DNA from: Opitutus sp. ER46
Lineage (GTDB): Bacteria; Verrucomicrobiota; Verrucomicrobiia; Opitutales; Opitutaceae
Length of the DNA stretch: 64,000 nt
Assembly: GCF_003054705.1 (NCBI RefSeq)
Contig: NZ_QAYX01000017.1
Coordinates: 124,001-188,000, forward strand
Direction of reading: 5' to 3'
Part shown: positions 45,082-54,320 of the stretch, piece by piece
Layout of the letters: each line of letters opens with the position of its first letter
Position numbering within the stretch: position 1 is the first letter of the stretch
The notes under the pieces: generated by a model
What the model was told of the DNA's origin: nothing
Databases searched by the model: none
The model's input: the letters and a program-made list of their open reading frames with translations, nothing else
Translations under genes and position numbers: made by a program

Positions 45082-45108
45082 CGCGGGCGGCCCGCCCGCG
45101 CGGTCTTT
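45081..45108 (+). terminator. GC-rich hairpin at the menB stop
   Basis: Perfect 9-bp stem GCGCGGGCG / CGCCCGCGC with a 3-nt loop, starting at the last base of the stop codon. It is followed by a T-containing pyrimidine stretch and not a clean T-run, so it is a probable terminator. Confidence 0.55.
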
Positions 45109-45392
45109 CTCTTGCTCTTCCTCTTTATCTTTCTCCGACCGAGGCCCGGCCGCGCGCCGGTGCCCCCCCCCAATCGTTCTCGTTCTCTTTCTCGTTCTCG
45201 TTCTCTCGACCGGCGCGCGCGTGCGCCGGTTGGCAAATGCCTGCGGCGGGGGGCGACCGACCACGGATTGGTGAGAGTAAGAGAAAGAGGAAGAGGAAGA
45301 GAAAGATGTGGGGTGATACGCCGCTGAGCGCGGGCGCGTCGGTGGCCCGGCTTGAGAACGAGAACGATTTCGAGAACGAGAACGAGGATGAG
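45104..45392. repeat. Four hexamer arrays in mirrored order
   Basis: Array 1: pyrimidine hexamers CTTTCTC/CTCTTC type (45104-45136). Array 2: GTTCTC, 5 units (45176-45205). Array 3: purine hexamers AGAGGA/AGAAAG type (45272-45306). Array 4: GAGAAC type (45354-45392). Array 3 is the reverse complement of array 1, and array 4 of array 2. A run of nine C (45163-45171) lies in between. No gene in 45082-45464. Confidence 0.8.
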
Positions 45393-45464
45393 GGCGCGGG
45401 TGACAAGGCGGGAGGACTATTACCCCCTTGCCGCCGGACGGGTTGCGGGCTTTGTGGGCGGAGA

Positions 45465-46922
45465 ATGGCTCCCACCCTGGTATGGCTCCGTCAGGATCTC
45501 CGGCTGCAGGACCACCCGGCGCTGGCTTCCGCCCTTCGCCGCGGCGGTGCGGTCGTGCCGGTGTACGTGCTCGACGATGCCGGTGAGGGCCGCTGGGCAT
45601 GCGGCGCGGCGGCACGGTCGTGGCTGCACCGTTCGCTGGCGGCGCTCGAGGCAGCGCTGCGGGAGCGCGGCTCGCGGCTGATCCTCGCCCGCGGTGATAC
45701 CGCGACCGAACTGATGCGGATCGTGCGCGCGACCGGGGCGCAGGCGGTGTATTGGAGCAGAAGGTACGAGCCTGCCGCCCGGCGGCAGGACGCTGCGGTT
45801 GCGGCAGCGCTGAAGGCGGCGGGGGTGGAGACCGCGGAGTTTGCCGGCACGCTCCTGTTCGACCCCGACGAACTGCGCAACAAGCAGGGCACGCCGTTCC
45901 AGGTCTTCACGCCGTTCTGGCGGCACGCGCAAACGCTCCCGGTGCCGACACCGGAGAAGGTCCCGGCCGGGCCGTGGCCGGTGCCGTCCCGCTGGCCGGC
46001 ATCGCTGGCACTGGCGGAGCTGCACCTGTCGCCGCGACCGGCTTGGGACCGCGGGTTCTACGGCCCGTGGGAACCGGGTGAGGCGGGGGGCGCGGCGCGG
46101 CTGAAGCGGTTCGCGCGCGGTGCGATGGAGGACTACGCGGAGGGGCGCGACCTGCCGGCGGAGGATGGCACCTCGCGAATGTCTCCGCATCTTCATTACG
46201 GCGAGGTCTCGCCCCGGCAGGTGTGGGCGGCGGTGGCGGCGCAGGGCCGCGAGTCAGGGGTGTTTCCGCCGAGCCGCGGCGCCGGGGTGTTCCTCAACGA
46301 AATCGGCTGGCGGGAGTTTGCGCACCATCTCCTGGTTCACTTCCCGCACACGCCCGAGGCGCCGTTGCGGGAGGCGTTCGCGCGGTTCCCGTGGGCCGCC
46401 GATCCGGGCGGAAAAAAACTCGCCGCGTGGCGCGCGGGCCGCACCGGCTATCCGATCGTCGATGCGGGGATGCGGCAGTTGTGGGCGACGGGCTGGATGC
46501 ACAACCGCGTGCGGATGATCGCCGCGTCATTCCTGGTGAAACACCTGCGGCTGCCGTGGACCGAAGGCGCGACGTGGTTTTGGGACACGCTGGTCGACGC
46601 CGACCTGGCGGCCAACACGCTCAACTGGCAGTGGTCGGCGGGGTGCGGGGCGGACGCCGCGCCGTATTTTCGGATCTTTGCCCCGGTGACGCAGGGGCGG
46701 CGCTTCGATCCGGAAGGGGCCTACGTGCGCTGCTGGGTGCCGGAGCTGGCGCGATTGCCCGCCGCCCACGTGCACGCGCCGTGGGAGGCGCCGGCCGAGG
46801 AACTGGCGCGCGCCGGCGTCGCGCTGGGCGGCAACTATCCGCGGCCGATCGTCGACCATGCGACCGCCCGGGCCGAGGCGCTGGCGGCTTTCCACAAACT
46901 GCGCGAGAATGGGGCCGGATGA
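45465..46922 (+). CDS. phr: Deoxyribodipyrimidine photolyase
   Basis: Light-driven repair of cyclobutane pyrimidine dimers, 485 aa. The N-terminal antenna Rossmann domain is at about 1-135 ('LVWLRQDLRLQDHPAL'). The FAD-binding domain has 'SRMSPHLHYGEVSPRQVW', 'FLNEIGWREFAHHLL', 'ATGWMHNRVRMIAASFLVK' and 'NWQWSAGCGADAAPYFRIF'. The start is the ATG at 45465; a much longer open frame upstream only runs through repeats and menB in another frame. It overlaps the next gene by ATGA. Confidence 0.95.
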   Translation: MAPTLVWLRQDLRLQDHPALASALRRGGAVVPVYVLDDAGEGRWACGAAARSWLHRSLAALEAALRERGSRLILARGDTATELMRIVRATGAQAVYWSRRYEPAARRQDAAVAAALKAAGVETAEFAGTLLFDPDELRNKQGTPFQVFTPFWRHAQTLPVPTPEKVPAGPWPVPSRWPASLALAELHLSPRPAWDRGFYGPWEPGEAGGAARLKRFARGAMEDYAEGRDLPAEDGTSRMSPHLHYGEVSPRQVWAAVAAQGRESGVFPPSRGAGVFLNEIGWREFAHHLLVHFPHTPEAPLREAFARFPWAADPGGKKLAAWRAGRTGYPIVDAGMRQLWATGWMHNRVRMIAASFLVKHLRLPWTEGATWFWDTLVDADLAANTLNWQWSAGCGADAAPYFRIFAPVTQGRRFDPEGAYVRCWVPELARLPAAHVHAPWEAPAEELARAGVALGGNYPRPIVDHATARAEALAAFHKLRENGAG

Positions 46923-47809
46923 AGATCGTCATCGCAGGCGCGTCGGGATTGGTCGGGCGGGCGCTCGGAGCGCAATTGCGCGCGGACGGTGATGATGTCC
47001 TGCGGCTTGAGCGCGGCGGCGTTGCGGCACGCGATGCGATCGCATGGCAGCCCCCGCAACGGCTGCTGGATCCCGCCGCGTTGGAAGGCGTGGATGCCGT
47101 GGTGAACCTGGCGGGCGAGAACATCGGCGCGGGCCGTTGGACGGCTGAGCGGCGGCAGCGGATCCGCTCCAGCCGCATTCACGCCACGGCTACGCTGGTG
47201 GAGGCGATGGCGGCGATGCATCGGCCGCCCCGCGTGCTGGTGAATGCATCGGCCGTCGGGGCGTACGGGGATTGCGGCGACGAGATCGTGACCGAATCGA
47301 GTCCGTTCGGACGCGGGTTGCTGGCGGAGGTGTGCGCGGAGTGGGAAAGCGAGGCGCAGCGGGCGGCGAAGTTTGGCACGCGGGTGGTGTGCCTGCGCCT
47401 CGGGGTGGTGCTCGCGAAGGAGGGCGGGGCGTTGGCGCGGCTGCGGCCGCTTTTCCGGTCCGGCCTGGGCGGCCGTTTGGGCTCGGGCCGGCAGTGGATG
47501 AGCTGGGTGCACCTCGACGATGTGGTCGGCGTGACCCAGTGCGCGCTGCGGGACGAACGGTTCGGCGGCGTGCTCAACGTGGTGGCGCCGGCGCCGGTAA
47601 CCAATGTGGACTTCACCCGCGCGCTGGCGCGAACCGTACACCGGCCGGCGGTTCTGCCGGCGCCGGCCTGGGCGCTGCGACTGGCGTTGGGCGAGATGGC
47701 GGACGAGGCGCTGCTGGCGAGCACGCGCGCGGTCCCGACGCGACTTCTGGAACTCGGCTTTGCATTCGCCTTCCCGGAACTCGGCCCCGCGCTGCAGGAC
47801 GTGGTGTGA
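46919..47809 (+). CDS. TIGR01777-family NAD-dependent epimerase/dehydratase
   Basis: A 296-aa short-chain Rossmann protein of the YfcH type. The nucleotide-binding motif is 'IVIAGASGLVGRAL'. 'NLAGENIGAGRWTAERRQRIRSSRI' (key NLAGENI...RIRSSR) is diagnostic, as is 'MSWVHLDDVVG' near residue 200. Its enzymatic role is not established for the family. Translational coupling with photolyase (ATGA) is often seen and hints at a shared stress context. Confidence 0.9.
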   Translation: MKIVIAGASGLVGRALGAQLRADGDDVLRLERGGVAARDAIAWQPPQRLLDPAALEGVDAVVNLAGENIGAGRWTAERRQRIRSSRIHATATLVEAMAAMHRPPRVLVNASAVGAYGDCGDEIVTESSPFGRGLLAEVCAEWESEAQRAAKFGTRVVCLRLGVVLAKEGGALARLRPLFRSGLGGRLGSGRQWMSWVHLDDVVGVTQCALRDERFGGVLNVVAPAPVTNVDFTRALARTVHRPAVLPAPAWALRLALGEMADEALLASTRAVPTRLLELGFAFAFPELGPALQDVV

Positions 47810-47928
47810 TCGCGGCCCGCCGGTGGGCTGGCGAGATTCTGGCGACGACGGGAAAGCGGGTCGCGGAGTTGCGGATACGCGCGACCGCATTCTCGTGAGG
47901 CGTCGCAACGCTCAACTTCGGAGGAACC

Positions 47929-48363
47929 ATGACTCACGTTTCTGCGGCGGAGGGACCACGTTACCCGAGCCCGCCGCCGTATTACCACGGCACCCGCATC
48001 GACCTGAAAATCGGTGACCTGATCTGTCCCGGCTACGCGTCGAACTACGGGCAGCGGCGGAAGGCAAACCACGTCTACTTTGCGGCCACGTTGGAGGCGG
48101 CGGTCTGGGGCGCGGAGCTGGCGGTCGGCGATGGCACCGGACGAATCTACATCGTCGAGCCTACGGGGCCGTTCGTGGACGACCCCAACCTGACGGACAA
48201 GCGCTTCCCGGGAAACCCCACGAAGTCGTATCGTTCGAAGGCGCCGGTCCGAATTGTGGGTGAGGTGAAGGAGTGGCAGGGGCACCCGCCCGAGGCGCTC
48301 AAGGTGATGAAGGACCACCTGGCGCGCCTGAAGGAACAGGGCTTCGAGGCGGTGGACGACTGA
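47929..48363 (+). CDS. arr: Rifamycin ADP-ribosyltransferase (Arr)
   Basis: A 144-aa enzyme that ADP-ribosylates rifamycins using NAD and so confers rifampicin resistance. Visible family marks: 'YYHGTRIDLKIGDLICPGY', 'ANHVYFAATLEAAVWGAELA', 'RIYIVEPTGPFVDDPNLTDK' and 'FPGNPTKSYRS'. It has a strong Shine-Dalgarno sequence (GGAGGAACC). It stands alone, with no integrase, attC or insertion sequence nearby, so it looks chromosomal and not cassette-borne. Confidence 0.93.
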   Translation: MTHVSAAEGPRYPSPPPYYHGTRIDLKIGDLICPGYASNYGQRRKANHVYFAATLEAAVWGAELAVGDGTGRIYIVEPTGPFVDDPNLTDKRFPGNPTKSYRSKAPVRIVGEVKEWQGHPPEALKVMKDHLARLKEQGFEAVDD

Positions 48364-48515
48364 GCTGCCGGCCGTGAGGCCGTGACCCGGAATGCGCGGG
48401 CGCAGGGGGGCGGGTCTTCCTCTGTGTCCTCCTCCGGCCTCGGTGTGCTCTGTGACGAAGATTGAAGAACGAAAATCGAGAACGAGGGAAGGGCGGCTAC
48501 GACATCCCGCGACGG

Positions 48516-48551
48516 CCCTCAATCCCTCAATCCCTCAATCCCTCAATCCCT
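48516..48551. repeat. Octamer array CCCTCAAT, 4.5 units
   Basis: Four perfect CCCTCAAT units plus CCCT. The stop codon (48535-48537) and last residues of the minus-strand TPR gene lie inside it. The unit is the reverse complement of the ATTGAGGG octamer upstream of galE. Confidence 0.9.
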
Positions 48552-50796
48552 TTTCCTGCGCCTGAGCGCGCGAGAGGTGTTCCCGGGCTTCGGTCAGGCT
48601 GGGGTCGAGGCGAACGGCCGTGGCGAAGTGTTTGGCGGCCTCGGCGAGGCGACCGCTGCGGGCAAGCGCGAGCCCGAGGTTGTCGTGCGTGCGGGCGTCG
48701 TCGGGACGCAGCTTGAGCGCGGCCTCGTAGTGCGGGATGGCGTCGGCCACGCGGTCGAGCGCGGCGAGGGAATTGGCCAGGTTGTTGTGGGCGGAGGCGT
48801 CGTCGGGGCGGAGCCGCAGGGTTGCCTCGAACTGCGAGACGGCGTCGGCGTAGCGTTCGGCGCGGGCGAGCGCGGTGGCGTAGCTGTAGCGGGCGTCGGC
48901 GGCGTCGGGCTTGAGCTGCAGGCCGGACTCGTAGGCGGCCAACGCCTCGGCCAGTTGCCCCTGGTTGAGGAGGAAGTTGGCCCAACTGATGTAGGGCGCG
49001 GCGTCGCCGGGCTTCAGCCGGATGGCAGTGGCGAACGCGGTGCGCGCCTCGGGCATTCGCTGCAGCCGGACGAGCGCGGCGGCGCGGTTCAGGTGCGCTT
49101 CGACGTAATCGGGCTGCAGCGCGAGCGCCTGGTCGAGGTGGTGCAAGCCCTCCGCGACCTGGCCGCTCCGACAGAGCGCGTCGCCGTAGTTGTTGTGCGC
49201 GGCGGGCAGGAGCGGATTCAGCTGCACCGCCTCCGCAAAATGCGCCAAGGCCTCGGGGCTGCGGTTGAGCAGTCCCAGCGTGATGCCCAGGTTGAGGTGC
49301 GCCGCGGCCTTGCGGGGACTCAGCTCGACCGCGCGGGTGAGGTAGGGCAGCGCGTCGGCGGGGCGGCCCATTTCGGAGAGGGCCAGTCCCACGTTGGCGA
49401 GCGCGGGCACGTATTCGGGATTGAGCGCGAGTGCGGCGAGGTGCTCGCGCAGGGCCTCGGAACGACGGCCGAGGCCGGCGAGTGCCGCGCCGTAGCTGCT
49501 GCGCGCCACGGTGTTCGCCGGCGCCTTGGCGACCGTGTCGGCCCAAAGCCCGACTTCCGTCTGGTAAACGCGATTGCGCGCCGCGGTCGCGCCGCCGAGC
49601 GCGACGACGATGAGCACGGCCAGCGGGCCCAGAATGACGGGACGGCCGAGGCGAACCAGTGGGGCGAGAAGCGCGACCGCGGCGGCGAGCGGGAGGTACA
49701 GCCGGTGTTCGACGACCATCTGCGTCGTGCCGGGAATCAGCGAAGTTGGGGCCAGCACCGCGAGGGCGAGAAAACCGAGGACCCCGAGCTTCGGAAACCG
49801 GATGAGGCTCCAGCCGGTGCCGACGAGGAACGCGGCGACGACGGTCGCCTGCAGAAAGAACGCCGCGTTGGGCTGCACGAAGAACGCACCGTAGTCGAAG
49901 ACCAGCGGATACGGCCAAACGCACAGGCAAGCGTACCGCACGAAAGCCGGTATCTGCGTGAGGACATACGGCACGAAGTTGATCCCGACATCGAAGCCGG
50001 CCGAGCCGCCGCGGTTGCCTCCGGTGGTGAGCACGAGCGCGGCGAGCAGGAGCCAGGTGGCGGCGAGCGCGAGGTAAAAGCCGCGCCGGGCGCGCCAGGC
50101 GGCGGCAAAACTCCCGCCAACGAACGCGCGGTCGTAAAGCAGCACCAGGAGCGGGGCCGAAACCATGTTCTCCTTGGTGGCCATGCCGAGGGCGCAGGCG
50201 ACCCAGGCGGCGAGCCGCCAGCCGAAGGGCGCCGTGGACTGCGTGCTGCGGACGAACGCATAGAGCGTCAGCAGGTAGAACATCCCCATGAGCGACTCGG
50301 CGCGCTGCACCAGGTACGTGACCGACTCGGTTTGCAGCGGATGCAGGGCCCAGATGGCGGCGAGGGCGGCCGCGACCGGCAACGCGTGTCGACGCAGGGC
50401 GTCGGGCGGGGCCGCGAGAAAAAAGGTGCGGCGGAAAAGCCCGAGCAGGGCCAGCGCGGCGCAGGCGTGAATCGCGACGTTGACCAGGTGGTAGCCCTGG
50501 ACGTCGAGCCCGCCGATCGCGTAGTTGAGGGCGAAGGACAGGTTGAGGACGGGGCGTCCGCTGACGGTGGCGCCGTCGCCCGGCGGACGGAGTACGTCGG
50601 CGGAAAGCGCGCGGATCGTCGGGTTGTACGGGATCGACATGTAGTCGTCGTACACGAACGGCCCGGAGAGGGAGTTGGCGTAGCCCAGCGCGATGGCGAG
50701 CACCAGAAGCAGGGCGGCCACGAGGACGCCGCGGCGGTCGGGGGCGTCGGACGGCAGAGCGGACAGGGGCGTGATGGGCGACGGCTGGGCGGGCAT
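48535..50796 (-). CDS. Multi-pass membrane protein with C-terminal TPR repeats (TMTC/PMT-like)
   Basis: A 753-aa protein from the ATG at 50796. About ten membrane helices fill residues 20-395, starting with 'VLVAALLLVLAIALGYANSL' and the loop 'FVYDDYMSIPYNP', which is typical of the O-mannosyltransferase-like TMTC group. After that come about nine TPR units (about 415-745), for example 'ARSSYGAALAGLGRRSEALREHL' (key positions A-G-Y-A). A role in protein O-glycosylation is possible but unproven. The C-terminal codons lie in an octamer array. Confidence 0.8.
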   Translation of the reverse strand: MPAQPSPITPLSALPSDAPDRRGVLVAALLLVLAIALGYANSLSGPFVYDDYMSIPYNPTIRALSADVLRPPGDGATVSGRPVLNLSFALNYAIGGLDVQGYHLVNVAIHACAALALLGLFRRTFFLAAPPDALRRHALPVAAALAAIWALHPLQTESVTYLVQRAESLMGMFYLLTLYAFVRSTQSTAPFGWRLAAWVACALGMATKENMVSAPLLVLLYDRAFVGGSFAAAWRARRGFYLALAATWLLLAALVLTTGGNRGGSAGFDVGINFVPYVLTQIPAFVRYACLCVWPYPLVFDYGAFFVQPNAAFFLQATVVAAFLVGTGWSLIRFPKLGVLGFLALAVLAPTSLIPGTTQMVVEHRLYLPLAAAVALLAPLVRLGRPVILGPLAVLIVVALGGATAARNRVYQTEVGLWADTVAKAPANTVARSSYGAALAGLGRRSEALREHLAALALNPEYVPALANVGLALSEMGRPADALPYLTRAVELSPRKAAAHLNLGITLGLLNRSPEALAHFAEAVQLNPLLPAAHNNYGDALCRSGQVAEGLHHLDQALALQPDYVEAHLNRAAALVRLQRMPEARTAFATAIRLKPGDAAPYISWANFLLNQGQLAEALAAYESGLQLKPDAADARYSYATALARAERYADAVSQFEATLRLRPDDASAHNNLANSLAALDRVADAIPHYEAALKLRPDDARTHDNLGLALARSGRLAEAAKHFATAVRLDPSLTEAREHLSRAQAQEKGLRD

Positions 50797-50854
50797 CGAG
50801 CGACGGGCGAGCAAGCCGGACGGTGAGGGCCGTCGCAAATGAAAAGGCGGTCCG

Positions 50855-51712
50855 TCAGCGGCGGGCCGACGGGCGCGACTCGGCGAGCCAGACGCCGCCG
50901 GCCATGAGCGCGCCGCCGAGCAGGAGCCGGGGGACGTTGGCGCTTTCGCCGAAGAACACGAGCGAGCAGGCGACCGCGAGGGGAATCTTGGCGTTGTTGA
51001 AGGCGGCGAGCGTGCCGGCGTTCACCCGGGTGGCGCCGATGTTCCACCAGAAGAAGCACACGCCGGAGGCGAGGACGCCGAGGTACGCCAGCGTGGCGCC
51101 CTGCGACCACGTCAGCCGGAGCGCAAGCCAGTCCGTGGTGGTGAAGGACCAGGCCAGCGACGCGGCGAAGGCGCCCGCGTAGAGGAGGGCGAAGACGGAC
51201 GCGTCGGACACCCCGGAGCCGAGTTGCGCGCGGGCGTGGCGCCAGCCGAGCTGGCCGGCGGCGAAGCAGAGGTTGGAGGCCTGCACGAGGAGCACGCCGA
51301 CGACCGTGCTGGAGAGGGCCAGACCCTGCCAGACGATGACCCCGGCGCCGGCGACGGAGAGCAGGGCGGCGGCGGCGTGGCGGCCGACGAACTGGCGTCG
51401 GATGGCGCCGTCGAGCAGCGTGACGAAGAAGGGCGTGGTGATGGTGAACAGCGCGACCTCGTAGGCCTGCAGGTGGGCGAACGCGCGCAGGTAGAGCACG
51501 TACATCACGCCGAACTGGATGGCGCCGATGGCGGCGAGCCGAAATCGCATCGCCGTGGATACACCGCGCAGGCGCAGCCACGGCAGAAAGACGAGGAGTG
51601 CGAGCGCGAGCCGCAGGGTGGCGACGGCGGTCGGATCGACGCCGGCCAGCCGGCCCTTGATGAGGCCGAAGGAAAACGCCCAGACGAAGGAGACGATGAG
51701 AAGGAGAAACAC
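50855..51712 (-). CDS. EamA-family (DMT) transporter
   Basis: A 285-aa protein with ten membrane helices in two EamA halves. The first half starts 'FLLLIVSFVWAFSFGLIKGRLAGVDP' (key FVWAFSF...GVDP) and the second contains 'LAYLGVLASGVCFFWWNIGATRVNAGTLA' (key ASGVCFFWWN). The family exports amino acids or other metabolites; substrate unknown. The start is a GTG at 51712, 13 bp after the ABC permease stop, so the two are probably cotranscribed. Confidence 0.9.
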   Translation of the reverse strand: MFLLLIVSFVWAFSFGLIKGRLAGVDPTAVATLRLALALLVFLPWLRLRGVSTAMRFRLAAIGAIQFGVMYVLYLRAFAHLQAYEVALFTITTPFFVTLLDGAIRRQFVGRHAAAALLSVAGAGVIVWQGLALSSTVVGVLLVQASNLCFAAGQLGWRHARAQLGSGVSDASVFALLYAGAFAASLAWSFTTTDWLALRLTWSQGATLAYLGVLASGVCFFWWNIGATRVNAGTLAAFNNAKIPLAVACSLVFFGESANVPRLLLGGALMAGGVWLAESRPSARR

Positions 51713-51725
51713 GGGAAAATCGGGG

Positions 51726-53591
51726 CTAGAGCCGGAACAGTCCGCCGAGCTTGCGGCCCAGCAGGATGGTGAGGCCGGCGACGGTGAGGCCCAGGAACAG
51801 CATGGCCCAGACGCCGAGCGCGCTGGCGATGAAGCGACCGTCCCCGAGCCGCTGCAGCAGTTCGAGAATGGCCTTGGTGATCGGATAGTACGCCTGCTTC
51901 TGGGCGAGGATGAGCGAGTCGCTGACCTCGAGCATGGCGAAGGCAAACGCGAGGAGACCGCCGGCGATGAGGTTGGCCGCGATGAGCGGCAGGGTGATGC
52001 GCACGATCGCGCGCAGGGGCGACGCGCCCAGGTTCTGGCCGGCCTCCTCGAGGGTCTCGCTCGTCTGCTCGAAGCCGGCGGCGGCGGCGCGCACGACGTA
52101 CGGCAACCGGCGGACGGCATACGCGATCACGAGGAGGATGGTCGGATTACGGGTGGGATTGAGCCAGGCGAAGGCCTTGCCGTCCTGCGCCATGGCAACG
52201 TAGCCGAACGCCAGCACGAGGCCCGGCACCGCGAGCGGCAGCATGGCCAGGAGGTCGAGGAGATGGCGGGAGGCGAGCCGCGAGCGGACGATGACGTAGG
52301 CGATGGCGATGCCGAGGATCAGGTCGACGACCGTGGCGATGCCGGCGAAGCGCAGGCTGTTCGCGATGGCGGGCACAGTGAGGTCGTGGCCGAGCGCGAG
52401 GCGGAAGTTCTCGAGCGTCCATTCGCCCGGGAGCACGGAGCCGTACCAGTCGCGCGCGCTGGCGATGAGCACGACGCCCAGGTGAGGGAGCAGCGCGACG
52501 AACGCGACGAAGGCGAAGGCGGCAGTGCAGAGCCAACCGCTCGCGCGGGGGAGGATGCGGGGCTGACGGCCGATCGTGGCCTTGGTCGTGCCGGTGCCGC
52601 CGGAGCGACCGAAGAGTCCCTTGCCGACGACGTAGAGCGTGAGGGAGGCGACCAGCATCACCGTCACGAGCGTGTAGGGAAACGGGTTGGCCCCGATGTC
52701 CTTCAGCCCTTCGTAGATCTGGACGCTGGTGATGCGGGTGTAGTCGAACACGAGCGGGGTGCCGAGTTCGGTGAAGGCCCAGATGAACACGAGCGTGCCC
52801 CCGGCAAAGAGGCCGGGTCGGATGAGCGGCAGCGTGACGCGCCGAAAGCGCCGCCAGCCGGTGGCACCGAGGTTCTGCGCCGCCTCCTCAAGCGCGGGAT
52901 CGACGTTGGCGAGGGCGGCGACCGTGTTGAGGTACACGATCGGGTAGAGGGAGAACGCCTGGACCAGGACGATGCCCGGGAGGGGAAACTGCGCGCACCA
53001 GTCGATGGTGGCGCCGGCGGGGAGGAGGCCGAGGTGGTGGAGCACGGCGTTGAACGCGCCCGCCTGGCCAAAGATCTGGCGAATGCCGATCGCGCCGACA
53101 AACGGAGGCAAAACCATGGGCAGCAGGACGAGCGCGCCGAACAGGGACTTGCCCGGGTAGACAAAGCGTTCGTTGAGCCACGCGAGCGGGATGGCAATGA
53201 GGCCGGCGGCCAGCGTGGTGGCGAGCGCGAGGAGGAATGCGTTGCGCAGGCCGGCGAGGTAGGTCGCGTTCTGCAGGAGCGCGCCGAGATAGCTGAGGGT
53301 GAACGTACCGTCGGCGTTCACGAACCCGCCGCGCACGACCTGCCACACGGGCCAGACAAAGAAGGCGGCGAAGAAGACCACGGTCACCAGCACGACGCCG
53401 TGCGCGAACGACGGCGCGGGTCGGTGCGGCGGGCGAAGGAGCGTGGTGGCGGGGGAGGACAAGGGAGGGCGTGATGGCGCGCGGAAAGGGCGGAACTGAA
53501 ACGCAAAGTCCGCCGAAACGGGAGCGCGAAAGTGCGGCCTGGGCGGAGGCGCGGGCAGATGGGCCAACCCGACGCGCTTCAGGCGCGCCAC
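51726..53591 (-). CDS. ABC transporter permease, iron(III) FbpB-type (two fused halves)
   Basis: A 621-aa inner-membrane permease with two BPD_transp_1 domains (about residues 105-300 and 395-600). Each half carries its EAA loop: 'EEAAQNLGATGWRRF' and 'EEAGQNLGASPLRAI'. This layout is typical of Fe3+ importers (FbpB/SfuB). A GTG start gives a basic, Pro-rich leader of about 60 residues, so the real start may be further in. It lies 22 bp after mntR and before an EamA gene; no ATPase or solute-binding protein is adjacent. Confidence 0.88.
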   Translation of the reverse strand: MARLKRVGLAHLPAPPPRPHFRAPVSADFAFQFRPFRAPSRPPLSSPATTLLRPPHRPAPSFAHGVVLVTVVFFAAFFVWPVWQVVRGGFVNADGTFTLSYLGALLQNATYLAGLRNAFLLALATTLAAGLIAIPLAWLNERFVYPGKSLFGALVLLPMVLPPFVGAIGIRQIFGQAGAFNAVLHHLGLLPAGATIDWCAQFPLPGIVLVQAFSLYPIVYLNTVAALANVDPALEEAAQNLGATGWRRFRRVTLPLIRPGLFAGGTLVFIWAFTELGTPLVFDYTRITSVQIYEGLKDIGANPFPYTLVTVMLVASLTLYVVGKGLFGRSGGTGTTKATIGRQPRILPRASGWLCTAAFAFVAFVALLPHLGVVLIASARDWYGSVLPGEWTLENFRLALGHDLTVPAIANSLRFAGIATVVDLILGIAIAYVIVRSRLASRHLLDLLAMLPLAVPGLVLAFGYVAMAQDGKAFAWLNPTRNPTILLVIAYAVRRLPYVVRAAAAGFEQTSETLEEAGQNLGASPLRAIVRITLPLIAANLIAGGLLAFAFAMLEVSDSLILAQKQAYYPITKAILELLQRLGDGRFIASALGVWAMLFLGLTVAGLTILLGRKLGGLFRL

Positions 53592-53613
53592 CGCCCGCCG
53601 GCGGAACGGGAAC

Positions 53614-54273
53614 TCAGGCGGGTTCGACCAGGATTTTCCCGGCGGCGACGAGACTCACGGCCAGGGGCGTGCCGGCAGCCTGCTGGACGGTGACGAGCCC
53701 CGCGGCGAGGTTGCGGTCGGTGACGCGCACGACGGTGCCGGGCTGCAGGGTGCTCTGTTCCGCGAAGTGGAGGAATTCGGACGACTGGTCGGTCACCCGC
53801 ACGACGCGCAGCTTCCGTCCGGTGAGGCAGGTGGCGAGGGTGGCGTAGACCTGGGAGTTGATCTTGCCCTTGCGGCTCGGGATGGGGTCGCCGTGCGGGT
53901 CGGTGGTGGGGTGGGCGAGCAGGGCGTCAAGCCGGTCGAGCACCTCGTCGGAGATGGCGTGCTCCAGCTGCTCGGCCTCCGCGTGGACGGCGGACCAGTC
54001 CATCTTCAGGACGTTGACAAGGAAGGTCTCCACGAGCCGGTGCTTGCGGAGCACGGTGAGCGCGACGCGCCGGCCGGAGGGGGTCAGGCGCACGCCCTCG
54101 CGGGGCCGGTGCTCGACGAAGCCCTCGCCGGCCAGCGCCTTGACCATCGTGGTGGCCGTGCCCGGGACGACCTCGAGCGCGGCGGCGAGCGCGCCCATGG
54201 AGACGAGGTCGGGGCCGCGTTCGGAAAGCAGGAGGATGTGCTTGAGGTAGTCTTCGACCGTGCTCGTGGCCAT
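53614..54273 (-). CDS. mntR: DtxR/MntR-family metal-dependent repressor
   Basis: A 219-aa regulator that represses metal uptake when Mn or Fe is bound. The N-terminal winged helix begins 'MATSTVEDYLKHILLLSE' with 'VPGTATTMVKALAGEGFV' as recognition helix region. The metal-binding/dimer domain follows ('VHAEAEQLEHAISDEVLDRL', key H-A-x-x-L-E-H). The C-terminal SH3/FeoA-like domain is at about 150-219. A longer upstream frame is rejected. It faces mntH across an 85-bp gap, so it most likely controls both mntH and the downstream permease. Confidence 0.92.
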   Translation of the reverse strand: MATSTVEDYLKHILLLSERGPDLVSMGALAAALEVVPGTATTMVKALAGEGFVEHRPREGVRLTPSGRRVALTVLRKHRLVETFLVNVLKMDWSAVHAEAEQLEHAISDEVLDRLDALLAHPTTDPHGDPIPSRKGKINSQVYATLATCLTGRKLRVVRVTDQSSEFLHFAEQSTLQPGTVVRVTDRNLAAGLVTVQQAAGTPLAVSLVAAGKILVEPA

Positions 54274-54320
54274 GGCGGGAAGTTTCCGGGTTCCTGGGGC
54301 GGGGCAATAAAAAAGATCAA

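Noticed and set aside
44472-45464. N-terminal extension of the photolyase frame by 331 codons
   Set aside because: It runs through menB in another frame and through the hexamer arrays, and the photolyase domain begins exactly at the ATG at 45465.
47810-47928. Arr as an integron gene cassette
   Set aside because: No attC-like inverted core sites or integrase were seen near it.
51519-53474. A 651-codon plus-strand frame opposite the ABC permease
   Set aside because: The minus strand encodes a two-domain permease with both EAA loops; the plus-strand product is charged low-complexity text.
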